Positions 8,057 through 14,745 of a stretch of DNA of 33,624 nt are shown one piece after another. The stretch is from the NCBI GenBank assembly GCA_022843305.1, contig JALHNX010000040.1, positions 1 to 33,624 of the forward strand, in the 5' to 3' direction. The position numbers were made by a program, and so were the translations under genes. Origin of the DNA: Pyrinomonadaceae bacterium (GTDB taxonomy: Bacteria; Acidobacteriota; Blastocatellia; Pyrinomonadales; Pyrinomonadaceae). The first letter of the stretch is position 1, and each line of letters starts with the position of its first letter. Below the pieces are notes generated by a model. That model was not told the DNA's origin, made no database searches, and saw only the letters and a list, made by a program, of their open reading frames with translations.

Positions 8057-8905
8057 ATGAACGAAACCGAAATACAAAACTTTTGGCAAGATTATCCGTG
8101 CGGCGAAGATTTTGTCGGCGGCGCGGAAAATTACCAAGCCGATTATGAAAGATTTTTTGAAAACTACGACAAATTTCGTTACGCGAAAGAGCCGCATATT
8201 CTGGAATGTCTGAAAAATATTGATTTCGAGGGCAAGCGAACGCTTGAAATCGGACTCGGGCAAGGCGCGGATGCCGAGCAGATTATCCGGCGCGGTGCAG
8301 ACTGGTTCGGGCTTGATCTGACGCACGAATCAACAAAACGTGTGCAGGTCAGATTGAATCTGCGAAAGCTGAAAACGGGCGGAATCATCAACGGAAGCGC
8401 GGTTGCAATGCCCTTTGCCGATAAAAGTTTCGACATCGTTTTCAGTCACGGCGTTCTGCATCACATTCCCGAAATCAAAACTGCCCAAAAGGAAATTCAC
8501 CGCGTTTTAAAACCCGACGGCGAGCTGATCGTTATGCTTTACGCGAAAAATTCATTGAATTATCGTTTATCAATTTCGTTTGTGCGGCGTTTGGGTTTGA
8601 TCGGAATGTATCTTATAAAACCGAACGCGAACGGGCTGGTCGGACAGCATATTAAAAACGCCAAAGAGAAAGGTTTGTGGAATTATTTAAAGATGGATAA
8701 TTTCATTCACCGCAACACCGACGGCGCGCTTAATCCGTATTCAAAGGTTTACGATCAGCGCGAGGTCGAGCGGGATTTTCCAAATTTCAAAATCACGAAA
8801 AGCTACAAAAGATTTATGCACGCGCCGCCGTTGCCGGTAACAAAACTGCCGTTTGAAAAGTCGCTCGGCTGGCATCTTTGGGTTCATCTTAAACCTAAAA
8901 TTTAA
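8057..8905 (+). CDS. Class I SAM-dependent methyltransferase
   Basis: 282 aa. The ATG follows the TAA of the membrane-protein gene with no gap, which implies translational coupling. The Rossmann core is clear: motif I LEIGLGQG (63-70), an acidic end of strand 2 in GLDLTHES, then AMPFADKSFDIVFSHGVLHHI and EIHRVLKPDGELIVM, as in Methyltransf_11 enzymes. The C-terminal 110 residues carry no motif I recognise. The substrate is not evident. Position suggests a role with the Cys-tail protein or with the DUF692 product, but a small-molecule substrate is equally possible. Confidence 0.85.
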   Translation: MNETEIQNFWQDYPCGEDFVGGAENYQADYERFFENYDKFRYAKEPHILECLKNIDFEGKRTLEIGLGQGADAEQIIRRGADWFGLDLTHESTKRVQVRLNLRKLKTGGIINGSAVAMPFADKSFDIVFSHGVLHHIPEIKTAQKEIHRVLKPDGELIVMLYAKNSLNYRLSISFVRRLGLIGMYLIKPNANGLVGQHIKNAKEKGLWNYLKMDNFIHRNTDGALNPYSKVYDQREVERDFPNFKITKSYKRFMHAPPLPVTKLPFEKSLGWHLWVHLKPKI

Positions 8906-8970
8906 CGCAAAGCCGCAAAGATTTTAAAATTTCAACACTTTGTGCTTCTGCGTTATGTCAAATCTTAAAT
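8906..8970. repeat. Short inverted octamer-type repeat between methyltransferase and MNIO genes
   Basis: aacgcaaagccgcaaag at the left has an imperfect reverse complement, ctttgtgcttctgcgtt, at the right. It belongs to the same class of small inverted arrays seen elsewhere in the window and may act as a weak hairpin within the transcript. Confidence 0.5.
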
Positions 8971-9819
8971 ATGAATTTAGAAAAGCTCGCAAAATTAGGA
9001 ATCGGCATCGGTTTTCGTGAGCGGTTTCGGGCGGATATTTTTTTGAATCAAGACCTAATTGATTTTCTCGAAATAACAACCGACCATTATCTCGACGCAA
9101 ACCCGCAAAAAAAAGATGAATTAAAACTGCTCAAAGCGCATTTTCCGCTGATTTCGCATTCGCTGGAATTATCTTTGGGAAGTGCGGAAGGAATTGACGA
9201 AGAATATCTCGAAAAGGTCGCCGAACTGGTCGAATTTGTAAATCCTCAGTGGTTTTCAGATCATATTTGCTTTACAAAATCGGGCGGCGTGAAGATCGGA
9301 CATCTCGCGCCGGTGCCTTATACAAAGGAAGCGATAAAGGTTTTCGTCCGAAATATTTCAAAAGTAAAACAACGCGTCAAAACGCCTTTGATTTTGGAAA
9401 ACATCACGTATCTTGTAAATTTTCCGTCGTCGGAAATGTCCGAAGCCGCGTTTATTAAAACGATTTTGGATGAAACCGATTGCGGTTTGTTGCTTGATGT
9501 CACGAATCTTTATATAAATTCCCGAAATTTCGGGTTTGATTGGCGAAAGTTTCTCGACGAAATTCCGCTCGAACGCGTCGTTCAGCTTCATTTCGTCGGC
9601 TCGCATAAACACGGCAAACGCCTGATTGACGCGCATGCCAACAAGACTGAAGCGGAAATCTGGAATGTTTTTGCGGAAGTCGCCAAACGATGCGACATAA
9701 AAGGCGCGATTCTCGAACGCGACGAGAATTTTCCGCCGTTCACCGAGATTCTGGAAGAAATAAAAACCGCGCATTGTTTGATGAAAAATGCGAACATTGG
9801 TGAATTTTCTGCCGTATGA
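8971..9819 (+). CDS. DUF692 / MNIO family (multinuclear non-haem iron oxidase-like) protein
   Basis: 282 aa, the usual length of this TIM-barrel family (MbnB, TglH, BufB relatives), whose studied members use two or three irons to oxidise cysteine residues of peptides. Motifs in order: GIGFRER (11-17), FLEI with E34, HSLELSLGS with H63, SDHICF (96-101, D97/H98), LENITY with E143, LLLDVTNLYINSRNFGFD with D176 and N179, QLHFVGSHKHG with H207, IDAHA with D220/H222, and LERDENFP with E249/D251. All expected metal-ligand positions seem filled, so it should be active. The substrate is not proven. The nearest Cys-rich candidate is the tail of the product at 7049-8056, and the likely partner protein is at 11200-11772. 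No clear RBS precedes the ATG. Confidence 0.9.
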   Translation: MNLEKLAKLGIGIGFRERFRADIFLNQDLIDFLEITTDHYLDANPQKKDELKLLKAHFPLISHSLELSLGSAEGIDEEYLEKVAELVEFVNPQWFSDHICFTKSGGVKIGHLAPVPYTKEAIKVFVRNISKVKQRVKTPLILENITYLVNFPSSEMSEAAFIKTILDETDCGLLLDVTNLYINSRNFGFDWRKFLDEIPLERVVQLHFVGSHKHGKRLIDAHANKTEAEIWNVFAEVAKRCDIKGAILERDENFPPFTEILEEIKTAHCLMKNANIGEFSAV

Positions 9820-9842
9820 ATATTTACGATTTGAAAGCAATG

Positions 9843-9877
9843 AAAAATCCGAAATCCGAAATCCGAAATCCAAAATC
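9843..9877. repeat. Heptamer array (GAAATCC)
   Basis: Three exact gaaatcc units (9851-9871) with one degenerate unit on each side. It ends a few bases before the ATG of the zinc-ribbon gene. The same unit recurs at 21993-22108, 28332-28369 and 30672-30746. Confidence 0.85.
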
Positions 9878-9882
9878 AAGCT

Positions 9883-10386
9883 ATGTTTTGTCCAAATTGC
9901 GGCGCAAATAACACAACTGAACAAAATTTCTGCCGTTCCTGCGGGTTGAATCTCGAAGACACGGCAAAATCGCTGCTTTTGCAGATTCCGTCTGCCGAAA
10001 CGGCAAATTTACTGCGGCGTGAACAGATGTTGGAAAAATTCGGTTCGATTGTGTGGAGCGGTTTCGGCATAGTTTTGCTGATCGCCGTCGGCGTAATAAT
10101 TTACGCGATAATTACCGGAATGATTTTGTCCGGTAAAAATCCTTTTGTCGGAGTTTTGCTGACAGCATTTATCGTTTTTGCGACGCTGACTCTGGCATAT
10201 GTCGTTTTTAACGAAGATTTGAAAGAGAAAAAGCAGAAGCTGAAATTGCAGTCGCAGAATGGACTTGCCGAACCGAAAACGACCGGCAAACTTCTCGAAG
10301 AAAAGCCTTTTGAACCCGTTCCGAGCGTCGTCGAAAACTCGACCGAACTGCTTTTAACCAACAACAAAACGCGAAAATTTGATTGA
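9883..10386 (+). CDS. Zinc-ribbon membrane protein
   Basis: 167 aa. The N terminus is a zinc ribbon with CPNC and CRSC knuckles (C3, C6, C17, C20), the common zinc_ribbon_2 arrangement. Two adjacent hydrophobic segments follow (roughly residues 55-82 and 88-108), then a charged cytoplasmic tail containing VPSVVENSTELL, a motif I associate with similar proteins of Acidobacteriota. No catalytic residues are visible. It lies 63 bases after the MNIO gene and 70 before the GlcG/HbpS-like gene on the same strand, so it may be part of the same transcript. Function unknown. Confidence 0.7.
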   Translation: MFCPNCGANNTTEQNFCRSCGLNLEDTAKSLLLQIPSAETANLLRREQMLEKFGSIVWSGFGIVLLIAVGVIIYAIITGMILSGKNPFVGVLLTAFIVFATLTLAYVVFNEDLKEKKQKLKLQSQNGLAEPKTTGKLLEEKPFEPVPSVVENSTELLLTNNKTRKFD

Positions 10387-10456
10387 TTTATGCGATTTTA
10401 TAATTTCGCCCCGGCTGTTAGAATAAACTCATATTTTAGGGAGGAATAATTTTTTA

Positions 10457-10861
10457 ATGGCAGATATTACTTTAAGACAGGCAACCGCGGTTGTCCGCGC
10501 GGCGCAGAAAAAAGCCGAAGAAATGGGCGTGAAAATGAATATCGCGGTCGTTGACGCGGGCGCAAACCTGAAAGCGTTTGTGCGGTTGGACGGCGCGTGG
10601 CTCGGAAGCGTTGATATTTCGATCAAAAAAGCGAAAACGGCGCGGTTTTTCGATATGCCGACGGGCGAAATCGGCAAACTTTCACAACCCGGCGGTTCGC
10701 TTTTTAATATCGAACATTCAAACAACGGGTTGATCACGTTTCCGGGCGGAATTCCTTTGAAAAACCGGCGCGGCGAAATCATCGGCGCAATCGGCGTTTC
10801 GGGAAGCACAGTCGAAAACGATCACGCCGTCGCCGAAGCCGGAGTCGCGGCAATTGCCTGA
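10457..10861 (+). CDS. GlcG/HbpS-like haem-binding family protein
   Basis: 134 aa; ATG at 10457 after a strong gggaggaa RBS (about 10440). It covers the whole GlcG/HbpS domain: an N-terminal helix, [29 protein letters not shown], a Gly-rich [22 protein letters not shown] and a final VAEAGVAAI helix. Members bind haem, iron or cobalamin-like ligands, or act as small accessory proteins. The Streptomyces HbpS is a secreted redox/haem sensor; this one has no signal peptide and is probably cytoplasmic. Its nearness to an iron oxidase and a haem protein fits a metal theme, but that link is inference. Confidence 0.85.
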   Translation: MADITLRQATAVVRAAQKKAEEMGVKMNIAVVDAGANLKAFVRLDGAWLGSVDISIKKAKTARFFDMPTGEIGKLSQPGGSLFNIEHSNNGLITFPGGIPLKNRRGEIIGAIGVSGSTVENDHAVAEAGVAAIA

Positions 10862-10885
10862 TAATTGTCGAGGAGTTCGTTAAAA

Positions 10886-10916
10886 GAGTTGGCTTATAAA
10901 CCAACCCCTTTTTTTA
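10886..10916 (+). terminator. Intrinsic terminator after the GlcG/HbpS-like gene
   Basis: Stem gttgg / ccaac (10888-10892 with 10901-10905) with an AT loop that can extend the pairing, followed by cccc and eight T residues. It would end transcripts before the palindromic element. Confidence 0.7.
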
Positions 10917-10924
10917 TAAAATCG

Positions 10925-11188
10925 CAGGGTTTTCTCATAAAAATAAATTGCCTCCAACTTTAGTTGGAGGTTAGTTGAATCAAAAGCGCAGGCTTGAGCC
11001 GAATTTCTGATAAAAATAAAAATCCGGTTGGCTTCAGCCCGATTTGTGCTAAAGCAAAAAGGATGATTAATAAATTTTTATATTCGGCTCAAGCCGTGTT
11101 TTCGGAATTCAAGCAAACCTCCAACTAAAGTTGGAGGCAATTTATAAAACCCGCAATTCCGATGAAATAATTTTTATGAGAAAACCTG
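10925..11188. repeat. Nested palindromic element (REPIN- or MITE-like)
   Basis: This 264-base non-coding element has three nested inverted repeats. The outer arms, 10925-10943 and 11171-11188, differ by one extra G. A perfect 28-bp pair joins 10945-10972 with 11116-11143, and each of these arms is itself a hairpin (cctccaact / agttggagg). An inner 14-bp pair joins 10991-11004 with 11082-11095. No transposase is present. It resembles REPIN or MITE elements mobilised in trans. It separates the MNIO block from its likely partner gene. Confidence 0.8.
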
Positions 11189-11199
11189 TATAAAATCGA

Positions 11200-11772
11200 A
11201 TGAGTTTGCAGAAACAGCAGAATCTTCTGGCAAAACTTTACACCGATGCGGAATTTCGCCGCGCTTTTTTGTCCGAACCCGCAAAAATCGGCGCGGAAAA
11301 TGATTTGAGCGAATCGGAAATTGCCGAAATCGCCGATATAATGCCCGAAGAATTGAACTTTTTCGCCGAATCGCTTTTTTGGAAACGTCTGCGCGAAGTC
11401 GAAAAGTTTTTGCCCTTTACGAAAAAGGCTTTAGGCGAAGATTTTACAAATAATTTCCGTGAGTTTTCCCGATTTTTCAATCCGCAAACTATCAAAAAGC
11501 ATTTTGAAGACGCACTCGGATTTGCGGAATTTCTGCAAAAAAAGCCGATTGAACCTGTGTGGGCGAAAGATTTGGCAAAATTCGAGCGTTTGCGTTTGAT
11601 TTTCAATTCCGGCGCAAAGAAAATAGTTTTCGCCCGCTTCAATTTCGACATTCGGAAAATTATCGAAAACATTTCGCGGAATGATTTTGATCTTCAAAAC
11701 GATTTTCCCCGAAAAAAAACTTATGCTTTATGGATAAAATCAGGCATTAGATCGAAACTTTTTATCCGCTAA
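11200..11772 (+). CDS. Probable DUF692/MNIO partner protein (SCO6045-like)
   Basis: 190 aa, largely helical and basic. The first 45 residues, LLAKLYTDAEFRRAFLSEP followed by GLSESE-like NDLSESEIAEI, match the short helical module seen in leader-like or accessory proteins near peptide-modifying enzymes. The middle (LFWKRLREVEKFLPFTKKALG, FREFSRF, HFEDALGFAEFL) resembles, from memory, the SCO6045-type proteins encoded beside DUF692 genes. In characterised MNIO systems a DUF2063-type partner positions the substrate peptide; I suggest an equivalent role here. The gene lies 1.4 kb after the MNIO gene on the same strand, beyond the palindromic element. Assignment is moderate; no catalytic motif is visible. 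Confidence 0.55.
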   Translation: MSLQKQQNLLAKLYTDAEFRRAFLSEPAKIGAENDLSESEIAEIADIMPEELNFFAESLFWKRLREVEKFLPFTKKALGEDFTNNFREFSRFFNPQTIKKHFEDALGFAEFLQKKPIEPVWAKDLAKFERLRLIFNSGAKKIVFARFNFDIRKIIENISRNDFDLQNDFPRKKTYALWIKSGIRSKLFIR

Positions 11773-11804
11773 GTCACGAATCCGCCGCGCTTCCCTAACA
11801 AAAA

Positions 11805-11877
11805 TTCAGAGTTCAAACTTCAGTTTGCCAACCGCTGCGCTTCGCCGGCGGAAACACGCTGAAGCGTGGACTCTGAA
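11805..11877. repeat. Inverted element with two covarying mini-hairpins
   Basis: Arms 11805-11827 and 11855-11877 pair at 18 of 23 positions. Each arm ends in its own hairpin (caaac-ttca-gtttg and cacgc-tgaa-gcgtg), and four of the five differences between arms are compensatory within these hairpins. The layout recalls the nested element at 10925-11188. Confidence 0.65.
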
Positions 11878-12010
11878 CGGAAAGCAAAATCGCTTGTAAC
11901 ATTTGCTCAGGTGCTTAATTGACAAATTCGGTTTCCGTTCCCGATCTTTCGGTGTTTTCAAACAGCTTCCAAGGATTTTTTTGCACAGTTTTTGAATAAA
12001 AAAGCGTAAC

Positions 12011-12094
12011 TTCAGAGTCAAAACACGCGATTTCAGAGTCTGAAAAGACTATTTCAGATTCAGAAAAGACGATTTCAGGGTCTGAAAATGTATT
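12011..12094. repeat. Four 21-bp tandem repeats upstream of def
   Basis: Units begin at 12011, 12032, 12053 and 12074, with the consensus ttcagagtctgaaaagacga plus t. Each unit carries an internal cagag-tctga-type dyad. The 21-base period equals three heptamers. They end about 65 bases before the def start and could influence its promoter. Confidence 0.75.
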
Positions 12095-12158
12095 ATCTGA
12101 AACAATTCGCGGCTTAAACGGCTTTGCCTTTTTCATTTTGATTTATAAAATGGAGTTT

Positions 12159-12680
12159 ATGGCGTTACTCAAAATAGTTCATTATCCCGAACCCGTTCTG
12201 CTCACAATCGGGAAACCCGTCGGCGAGGACGAATTTAACGATGAATTGCGAAAGCTCGTCGAAGATATGTTTGAAACGATGTATGACGCGCAGGGTGTCG
12301 GGCTTGCCGCGCCGCAGGTTGGCATTTCAAAACGTCTTTTCGTGATGGACGTGCCGATTGATGAAGAAAGATCGAACAAGATCGCGCTCATCAATCCCGA
12401 AATCATCGTGCAGGAAGGCGAACAGGTCGGCGACGAAGGCTGTCTGTCTTTTCCCGGAATTTACACGACCGTCAAGCGCGAAGTCCGCACGGTCGTGCGT
12501 TACAAAGACGTTTTCGGCAAACAGCAGGAACTCGACTGCACGGATTTGTCGGCGCGCTGCGTGCTGCACGAAACCGATCATTGCGACGGCATCGTTTTTC
12601 TTGACCGGATGAGCATTTTGAAACGCGAACTGGCAAAGCGAAAGATCAAACGATTAAAAAAAACCGGAAACTGGGATTGA
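12159..12680 (+). CDS. def: Peptide deformylase
   Basis: 173 aa from the ATG at 12159 (MALLKIVHYPEPVL). The start is chosen by the family N terminus and the ggag just before it; an ATG nine bases upstream is in frame. The enzyme removes the formyl group from the N-terminal methionine of new proteins. All three motifs are present: GVGLAAPQVG, EGCLSFPG (metal ligand C95) and HETDHCDG (H137, E138, H141). The third motif differs slightly from the common HExDHLxG by having Cys in place of Leu. The gene usually pairs with fmt; here fmt is 4.8 kb away at 17442. Confidence 0.95.
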   Translation: MALLKIVHYPEPVLLTIGKPVGEDEFNDELRKLVEDMFETMYDAQGVGLAAPQVGISKRLFVMDVPIDEERSNKIALINPEIIVQEGEQVGDEGCLSFPGIYTTVKREVRTVVRYKDVFGKQQELDCTDLSARCVLHETDHCDGIVFLDRMSILKRELAKRKIKRLKKTGNWD

Positions 12681-12685
12681 TAAAA

Positions 12686-12762
12686 AGTCCAGAGTCCAAA
12701 GTCGGGAGTCCGGAGTCAAATTATTTTAACTCTCGACTCCCGACTTTGGACTCTGGACTAAT
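12686..12762. repeat. Heptamer array with inverted arm (AGTCCAG-type)
   Basis: Left units agtccag, agtccaa, agtcggg, agtccgg (12686-12718) are mirrored on the right as ctcccga, ctttgga, ctctgga (12730-12759), with an AT spacer between. It could form a long hairpin just after def. Confidence 0.85.
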
Positions 12763-12838
12763 CTGTTGTAGGATAAATTCACAAAATTAAAAAGAGTGCC
12801 TTGAACGAAATTCGCTCGTGTTTTTCAGAATCATCTTG

Positions 12839-12883
12839 CCTGTTGCCGTCTGAAAACGCGAAAGCGGACAATTTTCAAACAGG
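12839..12883 (+). promoter_or_regulatory. Leader hairpin that can hide the RBS of the beta-barrel gene
   Basis: cctgtt (12839-12844) can pair with aacagg (12878-12883), which contains most of the Shine-Dalgarno of the ATG at 12896. The enclosed region forms a second stem, cgc-gaaa-gcg, capped by a GNRA-type loop and flanked by gtc/gac. This could lower translation until opened. It is not a riboswitch class I recognise. Confidence 0.4.
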
Positions 12884-12895
12884 AGAAAAATTTTT

Positions 12896-13615
12896 ATGGC
12901 AGAAAATAAATCCGTTTTGTTCCGGTGCGCGTTTTTAAGTTTGGTGATGTTTGCCGCAAGTTTCGCGGTTTCGGCGCAGTCAACTATCTTCAATGTTCCT
13001 TCGACCGACGTGATGGGCGAAGACCGTTTTTACATCGAAGGCGATTTTATCGCGCATTTGGATAAATTCAGCAAGGGCGGTTTTCAGTCCTTCGGGTATC
13101 GAACGGTTTACGGCGTGCGAAAAAAACTCGAAGTCGGCGTGAACTTTTTCTATACGCGCAACGGTTTAACTTCGCCGAAAGAACTGCAGTTTAATACCAA
13201 ATATAAAGTTTACGAAAAGGAAAAATACGGCTTCGCGGTTTCATCGGGAGCGCAGTTTTTCGTGCCTTTGAACCGTTCGGCGGGACGGCGAACTTTCGGA
13301 ATGTTTTATTCAAACGCCAGCAAAACCATCAAACCGACGAAAGAAACCCGCGTGACGGGCGGATTTTACACCGTTTTCGGCGCAGACAGAAATTTCGGGA
13401 CAAAAAACGGCGCGATGGTCGGAATCGAACAGCCTTTAATTCGCAAACTGACGTTCACCGCCGATTGGTATAGCGGCAAAAACCGCTTCGGCTATTCGAG
13501 CGCGGGTTTGAGCTATTCGTTCGCCAAACGACAATTCTTTCAGGTCGGCTACAACTTCGGAAATTCGGGACGCGGCAACAATGCGCTTTCGGCTTTTTAC
13601 GGCTTTACTTATTAA
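12896..13615 (+). CDS. Predicted outer-membrane beta-barrel protein
   Basis: 239 aa with a clear Sec signal peptide (hydrophobic stretch about 10-25, cleavage near VSAQS). The mature part is dominated by alternating polar/aromatic strands rich in Gly, Tyr and Phe (GYRTVYGVRKKLEVGVNFFYT, GFYTVFGADRNFG, SAGLSYSFAKRQFFQVGYNF) and ends in an aromatic residue (GFTY). This is typical of 8- to 10-stranded outer-membrane barrels. No specific family is recognisable; a channel, a receptor or a structural role are all possible. An aacaggag RBS precedes it and a strong bidirectional terminator follows directly. Confidence 0.7.
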   Translation: MAENKSVLFRCAFLSLVMFAASFAVSAQSTIFNVPSTDVMGEDRFYIEGDFIAHLDKFSKGGFQSFGYRTVYGVRKKLEVGVNFFYTRNGLTSPKELQFNTKYKVYEKEKYGFAVSSGAQFFVPLNRSAGRRTFGMFYSNASKTIKPTKETRVTGGFYTVFGADRNFGTKNGAMVGIEQPLIRKLTFTADWYSGKNRFGYSSAGLSYSFAKRQFFQVGYNFGNSGRGNNALSAFYGFTY

Positions 13616-13661
13616 AAGATAAAGACGCTGAAAAATTTAATTTTTCAGCGTCTTTATCTTT
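13615..13661. terminator. Strong bidirectional terminator
   Basis: A perfect 21-bp stem (13615-13635 with 13641-13661) with a 5-base loop. Both ends are rich in A or T, so it can end the barrel gene on + and the Cys-rich gene on -. Confidence 0.9.
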
Positions 13662-13677
13662 ATAAATCTGGACACTT

Positions 13678-13923
13678 TTAATTTTCGGGACCGGTTTGGG
13701 TACAAGGAACGTCATTAATTCCGGGTGTATTTGCAAACGCTCCCTCACAACAATTTTGTAATGCGGTTGCGTAAGCCGTATCACTGCAATTCGCCGGTTT
13801 TGCAGAACCTTCACAGGTGAATCTGCAAATTGCGGCACAACTAATCGAACATCCGAAAACATTTGTAGTAAAACCAAAAGCCGAAAACATCACAAAAAAC
13901 GCAACTAATATTTTAGTTTTCAT
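13678..13923 (-). CDS. Small exported eight-cysteine protein
   Basis: 81 aa. A signal peptide (MKTKILVAFFVMFSAFGF..) ends just before the first cysteine; VFGC could be a non-standard lipobox or a Sec cleavage near TTNVFG. The mature part of about 57 residues has eight cysteines: C25, C29, C33 and C37 in a regular C-x3 spacing, then C46, C58-C59 and C74. The spacing suggests a disulphide-rich or metal-binding helical hairpin. I recognise no family. The start lies one base after the stop of the upstream gene, so translation is coupled. Function unknown. Confidence 0.7.
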   Translation of the reverse strand: MKTKILVAFFVMFSAFGFTTNVFGCSISCAAICRFTCEGSAKPANCSDTAYATALQNCCEGAFANTPGINDVPCTQTGPEN

Positions 13924-13924
13924 A

Positions 13925-14533
13925 TTATTGAACTCCGTAATTTTTATTTGCCCATAGACTTCCGTCTTTAAAGTTTACAACTACTCTGACAACAACCTGA
14001 GACTTATCTTTTACCGAAAGCCAAAACTTAGGATTTTTGGCAGGATTATCTTCTACTCTGACAAAATTTTCAGGGTAAATCGTGAATTTATCGCCGGGTG
14101 CGATAGACTGCTCACGGATATAAAGTCCGCGGTTTGTTTTTGCTTCTTTGTCATTAATGATTAACGTAACACCGACAATTACTTTGTCAGATACATTTTG
14201 AAAAGCAACTTCAGGCACGGACACAACTTCTTGAAGTAGTGTTGCTTCGGAAGTAAGCGTTTGATATTGATCGCCGGAAATCGTTTTAACTCTGGCATCA
14301 AGAATTTTCAGCGGGGCATCTTCGTCTTGTTCTATACCGAGCGAAAAATCTTCCTGACTCACCAACTCCGCTTTTGTAATATCTTGGTTTACGCTGAGGG
14401 AGCCGGATGATTTAGCATTTTTTACTGAATTTGCCACAACTACGCCGACAGGTATCAAAACAACAATACCGATAACTAACATTAGCAATCTGAATCTTGT
14501 TGAATTCAGACTATTTCTAAACCATTTATTCAT
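13925..14533 (-). CDS. Single-pass membrane protein of unknown function
   Basis: 202 aa; a strong aaggagag RBS precedes the ATG at 14533. A short basic N terminus is followed by one membrane helix (about 15-35, LLMLVIGIVVLIPVGVVVA). The extracytoplasmic domain of about 165 residues looks like an Ig-like beta sandwich (VAFQNVSDKVIVGVTLIIND, FTIYPENFVRV, SQVVVRVVVNFKDGSLW). It is the first gene of a two-gene unit with the eight-cysteine protein. Codon use is more AT-rich than that of nearby housekeeping genes, as for the VWA gene. Confidence 0.7.
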   Translation of the reverse strand: MNKWFRNSLNSTRFRLLMLVIGIVVLIPVGVVVANSVKNAKSSGSLSVNQDITKAELVSQEDFSLGIEQDEDAPLKILDARVKTISGDQYQTLTSEATLLQEVVSVPEVAFQNVSDKVIVGVTLIINDKEAKTNRGLYIREQSIAPGDKFTIYPENFVRVEDNPAKNPKFWLSVKDKSQVVVRVVVNFKDGSLWANKNYGVQ

Positions 14534-14745
14534 ACTAATCTCTCCTTAAATTTAAATTTGTCGGCTCTTGGGAGTTTGGCTTGCGGCGTGTGTTTTCCTT
14601 ATTACGACTTGCCTAAAATCTTTTGTATTTTTATCATCAATAAAAGAGTCAGGAATTTTGTTGGGAACACAGTCAAATAAATCAAACCCGAAAGAGTTAC
14701 GGGCATTGTAAAAAAAAAAACTGAAATAGTCAACAAAAAATATTA
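14534..14745. other. Divergent intergenic region
   Basis: 212 bases between two divergent genes, so both promoters should lie here. On the minus strand an open frame of about 50 codons without an ATG (near 14700 to 14551, containing CVPNKIPDSFIDDKN) ends shortly before the RBS of the minus-strand unit. It may be chance or a gene remnant. Confidence 0.4.

Larger units (their letters stand above)
11773..12158. other. Intergenic region with an inverted element and 21-bp tandem repeats
   Basis: The 386-base gap between the MNIO-partner gene and def has no well-supported gene. It holds an imperfect inverted element (11805-11877) and four 21-bp tandem repeats (12011-12094). A 73-codon open frame on the minus strand (12136-11915) is built mainly from the repeats (SEIVFSD-like 7-residue periods); I do not call it a gene. 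Confidence 0.6.

Noticed and set aside
7745..8326. Open frame on the minus strand opposite the Cys-rich tail
   Set aside because: Its Ala/Arg repeats are the reverse of the Gly/Ser/Cys codons. It overlaps two genes supported by motifs and by an RBS.
9843..9877. CRISPR-like array
   Set aside because: Units are 7 nt with no spacers and no cas genes nearby; the same applies to every array in the window.
7049..10861. A bufferin operon (BufA/BufB/BufC)
   Set aside because: The DUF692 gene fits BufB, but there is no small DUF2282-type exported Cys peptide and no recognisable DUF2063 gene next to it.
11915..12136. Minus-strand 73-codon gene with heptapeptide repeats
   Set aside because: The frame exists mainly because a 21-bp repeat cannot introduce a stop unless a unit has one. 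There is no RBS or homologue I recognise; recorded as a repeat instead.
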